Shown here: positions 13,089 through 26,700 of the stretch, piece after piece
How positions within the stretch are numbered: position 1 is the stretch's first letter
Layout of the letters: each line of letters begins with the position of its first letter
NCBI GenBank assembly: GCA_021234535.1
Contig: CM037839.1
Location: forward strand, 28,597,475-28,661,474
Length of the DNA stretch: 64,000 nt
Source: Stichopus chloronotus
Lineage: Eukaryota > Echinodermata > Holothuroidea > Aspidochirotida > Stichopodidae
Direction of reading: 5' to 3'
Notes under the pieces: model-generated
Seen by the model: only the letters and a program-made list of their open reading frames with translations
Database searches by the model: none
Told to the model about the DNA's origin: nothing
Position numbers and translations under genes: made by a program

Positions 13089-15346
13089 TCATGGAATATG
13101 GTAAAACAGCAGCAACTCAACTGATTGATGAATAAAGTTAGTCAAGTACACTGCACAAAGGTCCCGAACTACATTATTAAGCTCATACAGTCATGGTTAA
13201 AAGTACCAAGTATACTTTGATGGTAGGAAAGACTTCATGTACAGGATTAGAACAGTGAAGCCGTGCATGCAGTTATGAAATAATATACTGCTTTAAATGC
13301 TTACAATTAGTTTCACTACTTCTGGACATGCACAAGTCAAGTACTGCCTTTTGTTTCTGTTCATAAGAATTACATACCAGTTGAGAAATGACCTATAGGG
13401 GAGATATATTTGTCTTTTGAGACACTCAGTAAGGAATATGCTCACCATGGGCAACAAAAGCCTTTAGAAAAAGACAAATCTCCCACTACACAAACTCTTT
13501 TTTGCCCCTAGATCACAAACACTTACAGTCTCTAGCTTCTGTTTCGTAGCTGCTCCTGTGACGTTATTTCACGTCAGTCACAACGCATCAAAAAAACAAA
13601 CTCACTGGTTAGATCTAACGGCAAAAACCACATAACCTCAAAAAAGCCACACAGTGGCTGCTCATTTTGCACTCATGCATTTTAATGAGGCGAGGGCTCT
13701 TCAGCTCTGCGAGACTTCCATTACCTCTCATCGTTGGCAGCTCTCGTAGCCTCCAGGGAAAAATTGGCTCCAGCAAGACTGGATCATGCTTGGGCAAGAA
13801 CACACACTAATTTGCAGACAACATGCTTAGTCTCCGGTTTTAGTGCCAAATTGGGTGTAAATTTACTCAGCTTGATATGGAGGAAAACAATCTTGCTTTT
13901 ATATCATCATCGTCGTCATAGTCATCGTCAGGTTTTACTTTTCGAGACTGTCAACGAGCTTCCTGTCGACGAACACAAGCACGAAAAGTGATTCCGTTTA
14001 CAACAGATAGATGTGTAACAAATCCTTGGTTTCTGAAATATCAAGGATCAACAAGTGGGTGTGCGGCATCTTCAATCTGTTTGATTCTGTTTGTAGTACT
14101 AACACTGAGCATGATGTATAGGTCGGTGAGATGCCAGACCTAATGGTGGTGATCTCGGTAAACACACATCAGTTAAATGTAAAGTCTGTAAGGCAATATT
14201 AGAGGTTGAAGATCGGAGAAATGAACCATGCTGCCCCACAATTCAGAATTAATTGAAAATGAAACTCGATGGAAGGTGAACGCAATTGAGTTTTATGATT
14301 TAATTCATACCAAATCTACCTAACTCTGACAAAAGGTGTAAATGCGATCAAAGCACTCATCTGCCTTTGATGTATACTGACAATATCAATGCAAAATTTA
14401 GTCTAAATCTTGTATGTGAAAATTGTTATGAAAGTTGTTGTTTCTGTGAGTCCCAAACATACTATATCTGATACAACATTTCCTTGTCACACACAACGAT
14501 TTCCAGAGAAAAATTAGCCATTGTGAACATGCTGAATGGATCTTGAACTTCAATGACAGGAGAGATAAAACATTAAGAACATAACCCATTAAGGACATAA
14601 CCCATGTAGATAATGCAACCATTTACACACCATTACTACTACATTAAAATGTTGCTCAGGACTAAAGATGTGCTGCAACTAATACACTAGAATTTTGAAT
14701 TTTCACAGATACACTCTCTGGAACGCTACATTCGAAACAGCTGGCAAAGACTGCAAAATAGAACAGACTTGGCAATAATTCTGAAATAGTGAACAGTACA
14801 CATCCATTTATTGTCAAAACCTCATTTTCCAACTTGAATGTATAGTTAATGTCTTTGTTAACAAATATTTCTTAACTTTAGTAATTAATTTTTTACTCTT
14901 ATTTAGAAAAGCAATGTGCTGCTTACAGGCTTCATAGAGCTCACCAACAATCTTGGACAAAACTGTTGGGACACTTACTTTTCCGTACTTAGCAATTACA
15001 CTCCTAAATCTTTAGTTCAAAGGATAACAGGAAACCCTGTGCCCCTTTCCAATGTTGCACTAAAAGAGTGATACTGTGAACAGTAATCCTGTAGCCAACA
15101 TTGAAAAGGAGAGCTGTTGTCCTAACAAGTTTTGTTCAAGATTGTAGTTCCCAACAGACTTTGATTATTGTGTCCATCAGACAGATGAAAGGTCACATGA
15201 TGATTAGACTTGCCAAGTAGGTGTTTCCAACATTGTTTGAGTTGGGTACTCATGGCCAAACAGTCAAGACCTTGAAGCTTCTCATTACTACTACTTGGTA
15301 CTGGTTTCAATAGTGTCATAACTGCTGCATAGTATGCACACGTGTG
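13089..15346. other. Non-coding stretch; CpG-richer block 13555-13990
   Basis: The block at 13555-13990 has overlapping frames on both strands (62 and 85 codons) and raised CpG, so it might be a promoter or first exon. Neither translation resembles a known protein, and no donor site stands out. Confidence 0.4.
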
Positions 15347-15349
15347 TAA

Positions 15350-16222
15350 AGCTGTGTTTACTTGACACGTGTATTGCAGAACGCGGAATGCGGAACTACA
15401 CCCCACGCAGATTGTTCCGCATTCCGCGTACATCTGTGTGGTATTTAAGGTAGGCTAGCTCCATATGAAAAGGAGGTGAGTCAAGACCTCTATGCCAAGG
15501 GCCAATATGTTGGGCCTAAGTTGTTTTACCCGTATCATCACGTGATGTAAACAGTCAAATACATGCATGGGGTCTTTTAAATACAAACTGATAGGGAGTA
15601 ACTTGCAGAATACCACATCAAATTTTGAGAAGAGGGTTTGCGATTGAGAAATTTCAAGGGATCCATGTTGTCAGGTGGGAGGGGGGAAGAGCAGGGGGCA
15701 GGCAAGTTGATAAGTTACATGCCTGCCAATGTTACTCCAAGCTGCTTTGGGTCATTTAGCAGTTTTTCATGGATGACTATAGCCCAGTGGATAAAGATAT
15801 GAAACTGATAGACATACTACTTATTGACTGGAAGTTAATTGCTTCATAGCACTTAAGTTTCAGTCATTTTCCATTGTTGTGAGAAGTTGTCACAATAAAA
15901 CATCAAAAAACCTGCCAAAGTTCCCCCGTTTTATCAGTATATGGTACGACATAGTATGGGAAGTCCGGGTAATGTGGAGAAATCCTACTGGAAGCTATAC
16001 ACGGTGTCCACGTGTTCCCCAATACGCGCACGGATTGCGGAAAGAACTAGACATGGAGAATTCGATACGCAATCCGCAATCCGTGTGTGATGGTTCCGCA
16101 ATCCGCGTTCCACGTTCCACGTGCCCAATAAACAGGTCATTGGAAAAACAAAAGAGAATTCTTTCCACGTTCAGCATTAGGCATTCCGCATTCCGCAATA
16201 CGCGTGTCAAGTAAACACAGCT
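15350..16222. mobile_element. Inverted-repeat element with TAA target duplication (PIF/Harbinger-like MITE?)
   Basis: Arms of about 45 bp are inverted copies: both begin AGCTGTGTTTACTTGACAC and continue into GCGGAATGCGGAA-type words. The element is bounded by TAA (15347-15349 and 16223-16225). A 3-bp TAA/TTA duplication is the PIF/Harbinger pattern, but three bases are weak evidence. The interior carries further short inverted copies of 'attgcggaatgcgg' (15400-15430 and 16030-16110), so single strands could fold extensively. The overlapping frames on both strands near 15879-16349 are translations of these repeats. Confidence 0.7.
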
Positions 16223-16225
16223 TAA

Positions 16226-17944
16226 GGTGAGGGTAATTTTGAGCAGGGCAATCTTGAATAGGAATTATCACAAATTCCATGTATGATGTAGGGGCCCAAA
16301 CAGTGTACATTGGTGGGTTAGAATTGGGCTTCCCTCTGATAATCAACATTGTAAGACATAGGCTAGCCCTAATTGGGAGACAAGGACTCTAAAAAAGCAG
16401 TAGGCCTACTACATTTTAATGTTACAAGTTATTAAACTTGCACAATTATCAAACTGTTAAGCACATGCAAAAAAAAATGATCTTCATGTATGATTTTTCA
16501 TAGTTGTTAAAATTCCACATGAGTCATGACTCCAAGGAAAGTGGAGTAAGGTCACAACTCTAAGCCAGGCATCGCAACTCTAAAGTAGAGTCAAGTAGTA
16601 AGTCACCCAAGTCTAATGATGATGATGATGATGTTCACAACACCCAAACCATACAAAATATCAACATGGCTGAAACAGAACCAATCAAAACAATTCTTAA
16701 TACAGGCAAACCGCATACTTTGTAAAAAAAACTTGAGCTATTCCATTATAAGGAAACTACCAAAGCAACATTAAAGTGAGCTTTGCAATACCAAAAAGGA
16801 AAAGGGATAAAAAACATTTCTAAGTTTAGTAAAGTTACATATATTGCAATGTGCCTGCTGAAATCAATAAAATGTCACTTAAAATTCTTACAATTTTTGA
16901 CAGATATGTAGTCCATCTATTCTCTTACTATAGTCCAACTTTTCTCTGAAAGGAAGTGCAGCTAGTCCAGCTCTGCTCTAAGAAAATATGAAGTCAAAGT
17001 AATCACAGACATATTTTACAAAGCTCTGAAATGTGGTATGCAGTTCAAGTATGCTCTAGGGTCTAGCTATATGCTTATAATATAAAAGACAGGTAAGGCA
17101 GTTATCCTTTAAACAGATAGTCCAAATATTCTCTTAGTAGCCCAACGAGTACGGTATGTTGTTCAACCACATTTCTGAGACAAAGAGTAGACCAGTTCTG
17201 TTTCAAAAAGAATATGTAGTCCAGTTAAGCGCTTACAAGATATGATATCTAGCTATGCTTTTAGTTCATCCTCCAGTAATGTGCCTATTCATCACTACAC
17301 CATGAATTTTTACTTGCAAGTTCATCTACTACAACTGTGAAGATGAGGTTAAGACAAGGATCCGAAAAACAAAATACATGAAGAGAAATATTGAACTATC
17401 CCTAAAGTTAAAATGAATGAGACAATACATCAAAAGTGACACTAGTATTATTCTCACATTGTAACACAGGAAGATTTTTGGGCAAATTTGGTTTTGCAAA
17501 CCACAATGCAGAATAATTCATACGACTCTGAACCACAATTCCATTTCGACCAAAACTAAGAAATCACAAACTTCTGACTCTCTTTGACTAAATGAGTCTT
17601 GACTTCAGAGGACAAGTCTTAAAGGAAACAGCCGACGGCAATCGTTCATAGATGACTATGTGATAATGATAAAGTGCTAAGAACAAAGTTGGCCAACTCT
17701 TAGAAAATTATTGAGACAGAAGTTCAAACGAATGTGCTGCTTTTTTCTTTGTTTGCCACTTAACCACAAAGCCTAAGGATGACAAAAACAGAGGTAGTTC
17801 ATCACACTGTTACATGCTATAAACAATATAGTTAGCTTTATATGCATCGATAATTACGTGGCAAACTCTGCGGTTTACCTTTGAAAGAAAAAAAGGAAAG
17901 GAAGGGTTTTCATTAGAATATGATTCAGTGGTGACTCTGCAGAC
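16226..17944. other. Non-coding stretch
   Basis: Contains loosely repeated 'tagtccag/agtccaactttt' words between 16900 and 17230 and a GAT run at 16617-16632. No gene evidence. Confidence 0.5.
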
Positions 17945-18420
17945 AAGCAAAGGCTAACAGTATGTGACAGGACAAGGTTTACAGAATACTAACAGTATGT
18001 GACAGGCAAAGGTTTATGTGACAGGCAAAGGCTTAGAAAGACTAACAGTGTGTGACAGGCAAAGGTTTACAGAATACTAACAGTATGTGAAAGGCGAAGG
18101 TTTACAGAATACTAACAGTATGTGACAGGCAAAAGTTTAGAGAATATTAACAGTATGTGACAGGGCAAAGGCTTAGAAAGACTAACAGTGTGTGACAGGC
18201 AAAAGGTAAGATAAGATAACCAGTATATGACAGACTAAAGGTAAGAAAAGGCTAATAGTATGTGACAGGCCACAGTTATGCAAAGACAAACATTAAGTGA
18301 CAAAGTTTAGAAAAGGTTAACAGTTTGTGACAGGCAAAAGTTAAGGAAAGACTTGACTAGTATGTGACAGGCAAAAGCTTAACAAATTCTAACAGTTTAT
18401 GACAGGCAAAAAGGTAACAA
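17945..18420. repeat. Degenerate minisatellite, unit about 36 bp
   Basis: More than ten units of the form 'taacagtatgtgacaggcaaaggttta' with variable spacers ('cagaatac', 'gaaagac'). Divergence rises toward the right end. No open frame and no terminal structure. Confidence 0.88.
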
Positions 18421-21039
18421 AAAAATCCCTTACAGTTTGAGATAGAAAAAAGTTTATTAAAATATCAGAAATCACGCATTATCTACAGAATGTAAGAGAA
18501 AACAACCATTTTTGCTCTAAGGTCATAAAATTTTCAGCAAGTTGCTTGTCCTCTTTTGATTCCTTTAACTGGCAGAGATGTTTTCTAAGGGCATAGTGTC
18601 TATTAATTAAATTCATTAAATAGTTAGTGCGGACAAAGTTTGTGCACTTTTAGTTGTATTAATTGTAAGCTGACATTCAAATGAACTAAATTCTTGAAAT
18701 CCAATGTTATTTCTCTGAATAGTCATGAGAAAAAAAATCTGAAATTAAACAAGTTCATCAACAAAACTAATCCATTATTTTATAAGTTATGCTCAGGAGG
18801 AAAGAAGAACAGAAAGTGCATTTATGGATTCTAAGTGGAATTGCAGGGCCAAATTTGATGTTCCTCGATGAACATATTAGACTGATAAATGACAGTCAGT
18901 GAGTTGATATTCTTGCGTTAAAAATAAGATTTTAATGGATTTGGAATATTTTGCTGTTTAAGGCAGACATAAGTTATAAAATTACACAAAGATAATGTTG
19001 TGCTGATATGTCAAACTACTAGAGTTTTGCACTGACATTAAAGACCATCATGTGATAAACTTGTCTGTTTTGGTCTTTCTATTCCCATTACCATGCTGCA
19101 CCAACTACTCAATCCTGTGAAAAAATTCAACTGTCAGAAACAGAGGGGGTAGTTTCCATTTGACTCCAGTCTCATCTTATATGGATGACTCAGATTCTTG
19201 TAGAGGCATTTGCATCAATTTAGTCATATTTATATGGGTGACTGCAAAATCCAAAAGAAAAGTACCACTATAATTGCTTGTGCCAAATGTTTTCTTTGTA
19301 CATTCATCAAGAAATTTTGCACAGATTTTGCTGAAATAATTTCATTTCCATGGTTTCATTTCTTAATGTTACCCCACACTTTCTCTCAAACTATGGAAAT
19401 TGCGACTGGAATTTGATACTTGAAAATAAACTGTCTGATATCTATAGATGCACCACGATAGCAATATATGCTAGGAAATAAAACATTGTGTTGAAAGATC
19501 CTCGTTTCTTCAAGCAGTTTAAAAACTTTCTGGAGGGCAATTTTCTGTCAATGTATAAAGCAGCTGTGTAATTTTTCAATGTCAAACTCTTCTGTTGATT
19601 GAGCCCAAGAAATGCTATACATCCAGCAACAATTAGAACAACTTATGTAGTGTCATGTACACATGCAACCAGACTTTTTATGGCCAAATTGTAACAATTG
19701 CACTTGAGATTACACTTGGTCACCAAATTTGCTCTAGGTATAATATATATCCATCAAAAACAGCTGCATCAAGAACTTAGTTTAATAACTGCAAGCTGGT
19801 GAGACCACATGCAACACTCATCAGTAAGCTGAAAACCGTCTGATTCTGTGTGTTAAAATGAAAACTGTCTATTTTTCTACACAGGATTTAGCTAAACTTT
19901 AGCACACCAGGTAAAAAAGGAAACCATATCATTGCTTTTAATGATATAAATTATGGAAATTTAATCATAAGGTGAAAAAAAAGGATTGCCACAAGAAAAC
20001 TAATTTACTATCTGTGGTGCCATGTTACAACTCATGCAGGATTGGGTTTATTCCAATGTCCAGAGACGACATATACCATCATTGTAATTCTACCTATTGC
20101 AAGCGATTTCCAAACGCTGGTGGTGTCTCTCCTCATTTCAGTTTCAAGGTCACACTCGGAAGGAGAATACCCAGATCGATATAATACAGTATATATTCTT
20201 ATGTTTCACACTTTGGTGTCTTTTCACTTTTTTAATCATTTTGTGAGATATTTGTGATTAGGATATAGAATTTGTTCTTGGTCGACTCGGCGGGCGTCTG
20301 AGCGAGTGCAGCAGCATCACTACAACAAAATTAAATCTTCACTGTGGTGTAGCGGATGCAGCATGTTGCTTTAATAATGCATGCAGCTAACTTGAGGAAG
20401 TTGTGTACCATCAGTACCAAATGTCACAGTTCTTTGCAGTTTATCTTCTGCATATTTTTGCTTTACTGCATTCTGTCATCACTTTTAATGTCGATGAAGA
20501 TGTCAAAGAGAACTTTAAAATGCCACTTCAGTGATGTCTTGATGTGGTTAGACTACTTAGTAATACTTTGCATCACTTGTAGTACATTACCAAATGCAGA
20601 AGATATGGTAAAGACAAAAATACCAAAATAAGAAAATAAAATAAAAATAATACAAGTTAAGAACAAAACAAGTCAGCATTCTCAGGAGTTAGATCTATTC
20701 ATGATGAACCTAAAAACATTGTAGACTCAGTAATTTCCCTGGCTCCAGCAAGTATTCCTGATGGAAATGTCACGAGTGGTTAGGAGGGATTTTGCTTAAT
20801 GGATTTCATACAACATGAGAGAATTCAAGAATATTAAGTATACATTGTAGAAAGTTAACCAATCATTTACTGGGATGGCAAGGCCGACAATAACATTCTA
20901 CAGATGGGAAGTTTAATATATATTGTTGAAATTTAAGAATTTCTTTGGAAACCAGAGGCTGTCATCTAAGAGGAGGAGGGTAAAACAACATCAAAAATGA
21001 TCTCAAACATCAAGAAGCTTAAAGCAACAGTAATAGATT
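18421..21039. other. Non-coding stretch
   Basis: Frames at 19210-19416, 19972-20257 and 20356-20631 are short, Cys/Phe/Ile-rich and not recognisable. Nothing supportable is seen. Confidence 0.55.
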
Positions 21040-21515
21040 GTGTTTGACAATGGCTTATACAAAGGATTGGTGAAACAAAAATGCAAACCACAAGGCAATA
21101 GTGAACAATAGGTAAACAATGCAACAGTAAACAATAAATAAACATAGTGACAATGAATATAAAAAAGACAAAAGTGAGCAATAAATAGACAAGGCATCAG
21201 TGAACAAGAATAATATGGCAACCAGTGAACAAGACATTAACAAGGCAACCATAAACAATACATGAACAACAAGAGCAAGAACAATAAATCAACAATGCAA
21301 CCATGAACAATAAACAAACAATACAAAGATGAACCATAAATGAACACTGCAACCGAGAACAAACATGAACAATAGGAACATAAACAATACAAGGACAATG
21401 CAACTGTGAACAATGAGTTACACAGGAACAATAAACAATGCAACAGTGAACAATAATGTAACAATGCAAACATGAAAAATAAAGACAATGCAACTGTGAA
21501 CAATAAATGAACGAC
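21040..21515. repeat. Degenerate minisatellite, unit about 24 bp
   Basis: Repeated 'caatgcaaccatgaacaataaatgaa' words with substitutions. The minus strand is free of stops over long stretches in three frames, giving Cys/Leu/Phe/Tyr-rich spurious translations. Confidence 0.87.
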
Positions 21516-21826
21516 TCAAAAGTGACTCAAAAGCAGATCAAGACCATGATAACAGAAAATGGATTCATCTGAGATGTACAATAAGAAGATAAAGACACAT
21601 TGTAACTATGGCCCTATGGTCCTGTAAGGGTGGTGCATGTCTGCAGTCTGTCACTCTTGGTGGGGCAGTTACATTACGTAGTGTTTGAATATTAGATAAA
21701 GACACAACAAAGGTAATAAATCTAGGATTGAATGACCAGAGATTGAAGTATTGTTATGATAATAACCTTTACAAGCATATTCCTGAGAAAATTTTATCCC
21801 ACATACATGTATGATTATGTATGAAT

Positions 21827-21876
21827 TAGGTTGCAAATAGTGACTTTAAGGTCTTAAAGTCACTATTTGCAACCTA
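21827..21876. repeat. Perfect inverted repeat, 24-bp arms, 2-nt loop
   Basis: The left arm TAGGTTGCAAATAGTGACTT plus TAAG (21827-21850) is exactly complementary to 21853-21876, with 'gt' between. The loop is too short for a microRNA precursor. It may be a foldback scar, a relic of paired element ends, or a recent template-switch event. Confidence 0.9.
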
Positions 21877-22168
21877 TTTTCTTTCTTATGTGGCCTGTGC
21901 CTCAAAGAAACTGCTGTTACCAACTCAAGAAAGTCCAACCATGAACTGCTAGGAGAAGCATAGCTCACTGAAGCTTCAAAATGGATGTGCATGCCGCTAT
22001 CTCTTGAAAAAATAAAGGTTATGCTAATTGACCTGTTAGTTTAAAATTTAGGCCACCTGTGCTTTGAAAATCTGTTAACCATATGCTACTGTTAGTGAGA
22101 CTGTTATCTACAAAACACTTATGATAGAAGATCTACCAACTATACTTGATCAGCTTCTAGTCTGTAGG

Positions 22169-22963
22169 CAGGCACATAGCCAGGATTTTGCCATTGGGCA
22201 TCTTACAGAAAAGTGACACGGGAGAGGGGTCTAGACCCCCATTTTGGCAAAAAAAATTGAATACGTAATCCCTTGATGTGAAATAATGCAATATATGATC
22301 TAAAGTTGGCAATGTTACAATTACAACCTTGCTATAATTATTTTGTAAAAGTTTCCATAATCTATCCAAGGAAAATGCAAAAAGAACAGCCAAGTTTTAG
22401 TACAGTACTTTAAGAAGAATGAACATCAGTATTTACGAATGAAACTTAACAAATAATGCACTGATTTCTGTTATCCAAGATGCTAATCTGTAGCATAAAA
22501 GAAATGTAGGAAATTGTCAAAGATGGAGGTTCAGCCTTCTTGGCTCCTTCACTGCCAAGTCAGTCTAGATATCTTCTGCATGAACTGATACATCTCGGTG
22601 AATATTCAGCAATGCCAACCCATTTAAAAGAGGGAGTTACTATTTAACAACTCCCTGTTTAAAAGTTTTTGGCCAATTGGCTAACAGGTAAGGAGTAAAA
22701 ACTATACCTGAATAGCATGCCACTCTATGCACATGTGTGTGCCTTAATTCATTGACCCTCCAGCTATAGCGTCATACCCTACAGCCACAAGGTGACCAAC
22801 CGATATCCTATGTATGGAGCAAAGTCTGAAAAATCTTAACAGTCTTCTGTCAGGTGTTTATAATTAAATAATGTACAGTGTTTTATTAATTTATGTCAAC
22901 ATATTTTTTTGGCTTATCGAGGGTGTTTGAACCCCTCGAACAGCCCCATTGGCTATGCACCTA
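22169..22963. mobile_element. hAT-like non-autonomous element, third family, degenerate
   Basis: The left end CAGGCACATAGCCAGGAT and the reverse complement of the right end, TAGGTGCATAGCCAATGGG, form an imperfect terminal inverted repeat. The flanking 8-mers are TCTGTAGG (22161-22168) and TCTATCGG (22964-22971), 6 of 8 identical, consistent with an aged hAT target duplication. Subterminal G- and C-rich runs ('ggggtctagaccccc' near 22220, 'gaacccctcgaacagcccc' near 22930) are typical of such elements. No transposase is visible. An open frame at 22157-22393 on the minus strand is a by-product. Confidence 0.6.
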
Positions 22964-23106
22964 TCTATCGGGGTGTTGCACCTGGCACTACAAATTATCA
23001 ATTTAGTAGAAATAATGCCATGTCTCATACTACTCATATTAAAAGCAATGAATACATACTATTCAATGATATGAGGTATCCATATGGTGCTGTAAATGTG
23101 ATATAA

Positions 23107-23770
23107 AATGTTGTTGTGGTGTTGTAGATGTGACATATGCCATGTTAGTGTGTTGTTGTCATATAGGATGTTAGTATGATGTTATAGATGTAATATAGGA
23201 AGTCGATGAGGTGTTATGGATGTGATATAGGATGTTGGTGTGTTGTTGGAGATGTGAAGGGGATGTTGGTGTGGTGTTATAGATATCATATAGGTTGTTG
23301 GTGTGTTGTTGTAGATGTCATATAAGATGTCCATGGGGTGTTGTAGATGTGATATAGGATGTTGGTGTGGTGTTATAGATGTGATATAGGATATTGGTGT
23401 GGTGTTATAGATGTGATATAGGATATTGGTGTGGTGTTTTGGATGTGATTTAGGATGTTGGTGTGGTGTTATAGATGTGATATAGGATATTGGTGTGGTG
23501 TTATAGATGTGTTATAGGATATTGGTGTGGTGTTTTGGATGTGATATAGGATGTTGGTATGGTGTTATAGATGTGATATAGGATATTGGTGTGGTGTTTT
23601 GGATGTGATATAGGATATTGGTGTGGTGTTATAGATGTGATATAGGATATTGGTGTGGTGTTATAGATGTGATATAGGATATTGGTGTGGTGTTTTGGAT
23701 GTGATTTAGGATGTTGGTATGGTGTTATAGATGTGATTTAGGATGTTGGTGTGGTGTTGTAGATGTCACA
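23107..23770. repeat. Minisatellite, unit 32 bp, about 20 copies
   Basis: The unit is close to 'gatgtgatataggatattgg' followed by 'tgtggtgttata'. Copies in the middle (23380-23760) are nearly identical, while the first 250 bp are more diverged. Variant units with 'ttttg' in place of 'ttata' recur about every second or third unit, suggesting higher-order duplication. Confidence 0.92.
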
Positions 23771-26700
23771 GAATGTTGATGTAGAACTTTAGATGTGGTA
23801 AAATGTCACACTCCATTTATCTATTACACTGAAAACAAAAAAAAATCATCAATATGGCAATCTCCCAAGTAGTGCGACAAACTTAATATGTTTCAGCTCA
23901 AGTTCCTATCTGTCCAAACCATTAAAGGCTGCACTATTGAATCCTTACTTAAGTGAAACAAGAATGTCAATTTTCTGCCATTATACCCATTAAATGTAAG
24001 ATCCAATAGTTTACATTACTATAGAATTAATGCTGCATTGATCATCTCAAAGAAATTATCATAGGCCAATAAACCTTTCTCCAGTAGCAGCAGTTACATG
24101 ATCGTATCTCCATCTTCTATGGTATCAAGGACATGATGTCCCCATATGGAAATCTATCCACCAGCTACTGCTAGCGGAGCTGTGAGCAAATTAATTCATA
24201 CTTGAGTGCCCCATCACTTTGTGGTTTTTCTCAGCCCAAAATGCTGTGTTGAAGCTTTTGGACTAAAAATAATAATTTTAACTCAAAACTTATACTGCAC
24301 CAAATCCATCAGTGTTCTTGGAGCTTCAAAAAAAAAAGAAGGAAAAAACAGCGAGGAAGAGAAAAAGTAGAAGTAGCAAATAATAAACCAGTCCTAAAAA
24401 TATGCTGAGATGTGCTACACACATGCATGGTACGTTTCTTAAAGTGTCAACTGACTCTGGAGAACGAACAGTAAAAAGTAAACTGCAAATAGAGGGGAGG
24501 AACATCTTATAGCTCTTGAAAAACAGAGTATTTTGATGGAAAATTTTCTACCCTGCCTTGTCTATCCACAATTTGTTTAAATAATTCCTTAGAGTAATGA
24601 TTAGCGCAACGCACATATCAGTTAGTGATTTCAACATTAAATCTTTCGGACCCCTTGCCTAACATAACACTTCACTTGTACAGGACTCTGAAATGTATGC
24701 AAAGAGCTCACCAGAAAATAACTCCAAAATTCACTTTAAATTAAGAACAAAATAAGACAAGAATTCACACAAAGTATATCTGTAGTGCTGGAAATTACTT
24801 TATAAGAAAAGCGAATGATTTGGTTCACATTTACTGCACAAAATATGTGACTTTACTGGTCACCATTCAGCGACAGTAGCCCTATTTTGGTCAGTAACAT
24901 GCTGTATGTATGGGGCAGGGTGAGAGACTGGTCAATTGGCAATACCAAGTCGTATTTAAAGGCTGTAATGCATCACTCCAGACAGTTTGAATTCTCCCAA
25001 CCACCTACCTCTAGTCCCTCCCTCAGCCTGTCTTACATTCCTCCACATGTGTAATTAAAACAATGGATCCCTGTGTACGCTGTGTAATACGAGCTGTTCT
25101 GCATCTTTCGAATTTGCTGGCAATCTAAGAGTACTGTAACTTAGAACCAGTTGAGAATTTTCCTTTCAGGGAGGTAAAAATATAGCTTAGGGTGATGCAA
25201 TACAGCCTTTAAGGTACAGTCTCAGCTATTGGTTCTCTAAAATTGAAAGTCTTTTCTCAACCAATCAAAATGACTTTTACATTATTCGAAAGGGAATTTA
25301 TAGAGAATTTGTATTCCGTTGAGACAAATGTTGTGATGCAACTCCTGCGGGCCTGACAGGCGTGTTATAGTAGGAAGGTAGCAGAAAATTCTTTAGCATA
25401 TGCAGGAGGAATAAGTGTAGTATTATTCAGTATTTCTGGGGTCATTATTATGACCCTGCATTAATTCAACTTAAACTAAAAATTTAAAAAACAACAAGAA
25501 ACCACTGCTCTAATAAGATGAGGAAAAAGAAATTATTACACAAATGGCACAGTTCAAGCAGTCTGAAAAACAAAATAAGAGTAATTTTTTTGCTGATTCT
25601 AGTTCAGATTCAAGAAAAAATTAGAAGAGTTTGCTGTGATGTCGCTATGTTACCCTGAAATGTATAAAACTGTTCATGAGAGCAAACAATACCCATTTTG
25701 TCAGAAATACCTGAGCATGCAGTGTTAAAAAAATCTGTTATGAAGTAATATACCTTCTTTTAAGTGTACTTTCCAAATATTCTGTCTCTCCCTACTGTTT
25801 AACGGTTAGTCACTGATCTGGTATAACATTCACACTAGCTATAACATCAGTATGTCCTAGCAGGCAGTCTAGTGTGGAATGACAGTAGATTTATACCAAT
25901 TCCACAAAACCGTTTAACTTGTACTGTCACAAGCCACTGTACATCTTTTGTGTAGCTTCTGCAACCACAAGTACTCATCTTCATTTATTTCACTTGTCTC
26001 TTTTCTTTCTTGTTTTTCTGGAGTACCTTTGAAACTAGGCGATGCTTCATTTCTATTTGTAAAAAAACAGCTGTGAAATTGGCTGCTTCTGAGTGAATAT
26101 TGCTGCAACTTTGGCCTAAAAATAGCCTACTTTTAGACCGTCCCTGCAGGAGTGAGATTCTCCCTGTGTTGTCGTTGTGTCTAGCCGGTAACGAGGATGG
26201 ATCGATATGCTAAACACAACCGGCGAACAGTTCCTAGCTTCAACCACAGAATCTGGCGCTATTTGGAAATCTTCAAGCTTCCAGAGCGAGCGTATGACAA
26301 AACCTGCCACTCGTGCTTGTGTAATGCAGTCTGCTTGACCTGCATCAGTCTGGATGTTGCTGTGGATACCTACTACTAGTGATCGTATCAGTCTGGGCGT
26401 GCAGAGTACATCGCCGTAGTTTCAGAGGCTGATCTGTTTTGTGTGTATCTCCTCAATGGCACAGTTGCCTAAAACTTGGCCTTTTTTTTTTTTTGCATTC
26501 ATGTTTCTGCCGTGAAGGTTGCTGCGATAATGAGATTATGACGTTCTATTAAATCTAATCAATAGTAATCCGATTGAAAAAGGGCATAAAAAATAACTGA
26601 CTTGGTCGTGTGGTTAATTCTTGCATGGCTAAACATAGTCAACAGATTTAACTGCAAAAAACAGGTTAATTGAATTATAATGTTTGATCATTGAGCTGTA

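Noticed and set aside
17945..18420. Regularly spaced repeats that might suggest a CRISPR array
   Set aside because: The repeats are diverged and directly adjoining with no unique fixed-length spacers, and the genome is eukaryotic.
21003..21503. Series of overlapping 70-98-codon minus-strand frames rich in Cys, Leu, Phe and Tyr
   Set aside because: They are translations of a 24-bp minisatellite that lacks stops on that strand, in three frames at once.
21827..21876. microRNA precursor
   Set aside because: A 2-nt loop and perfect arms do not fit a Drosha/Dicer substrate.
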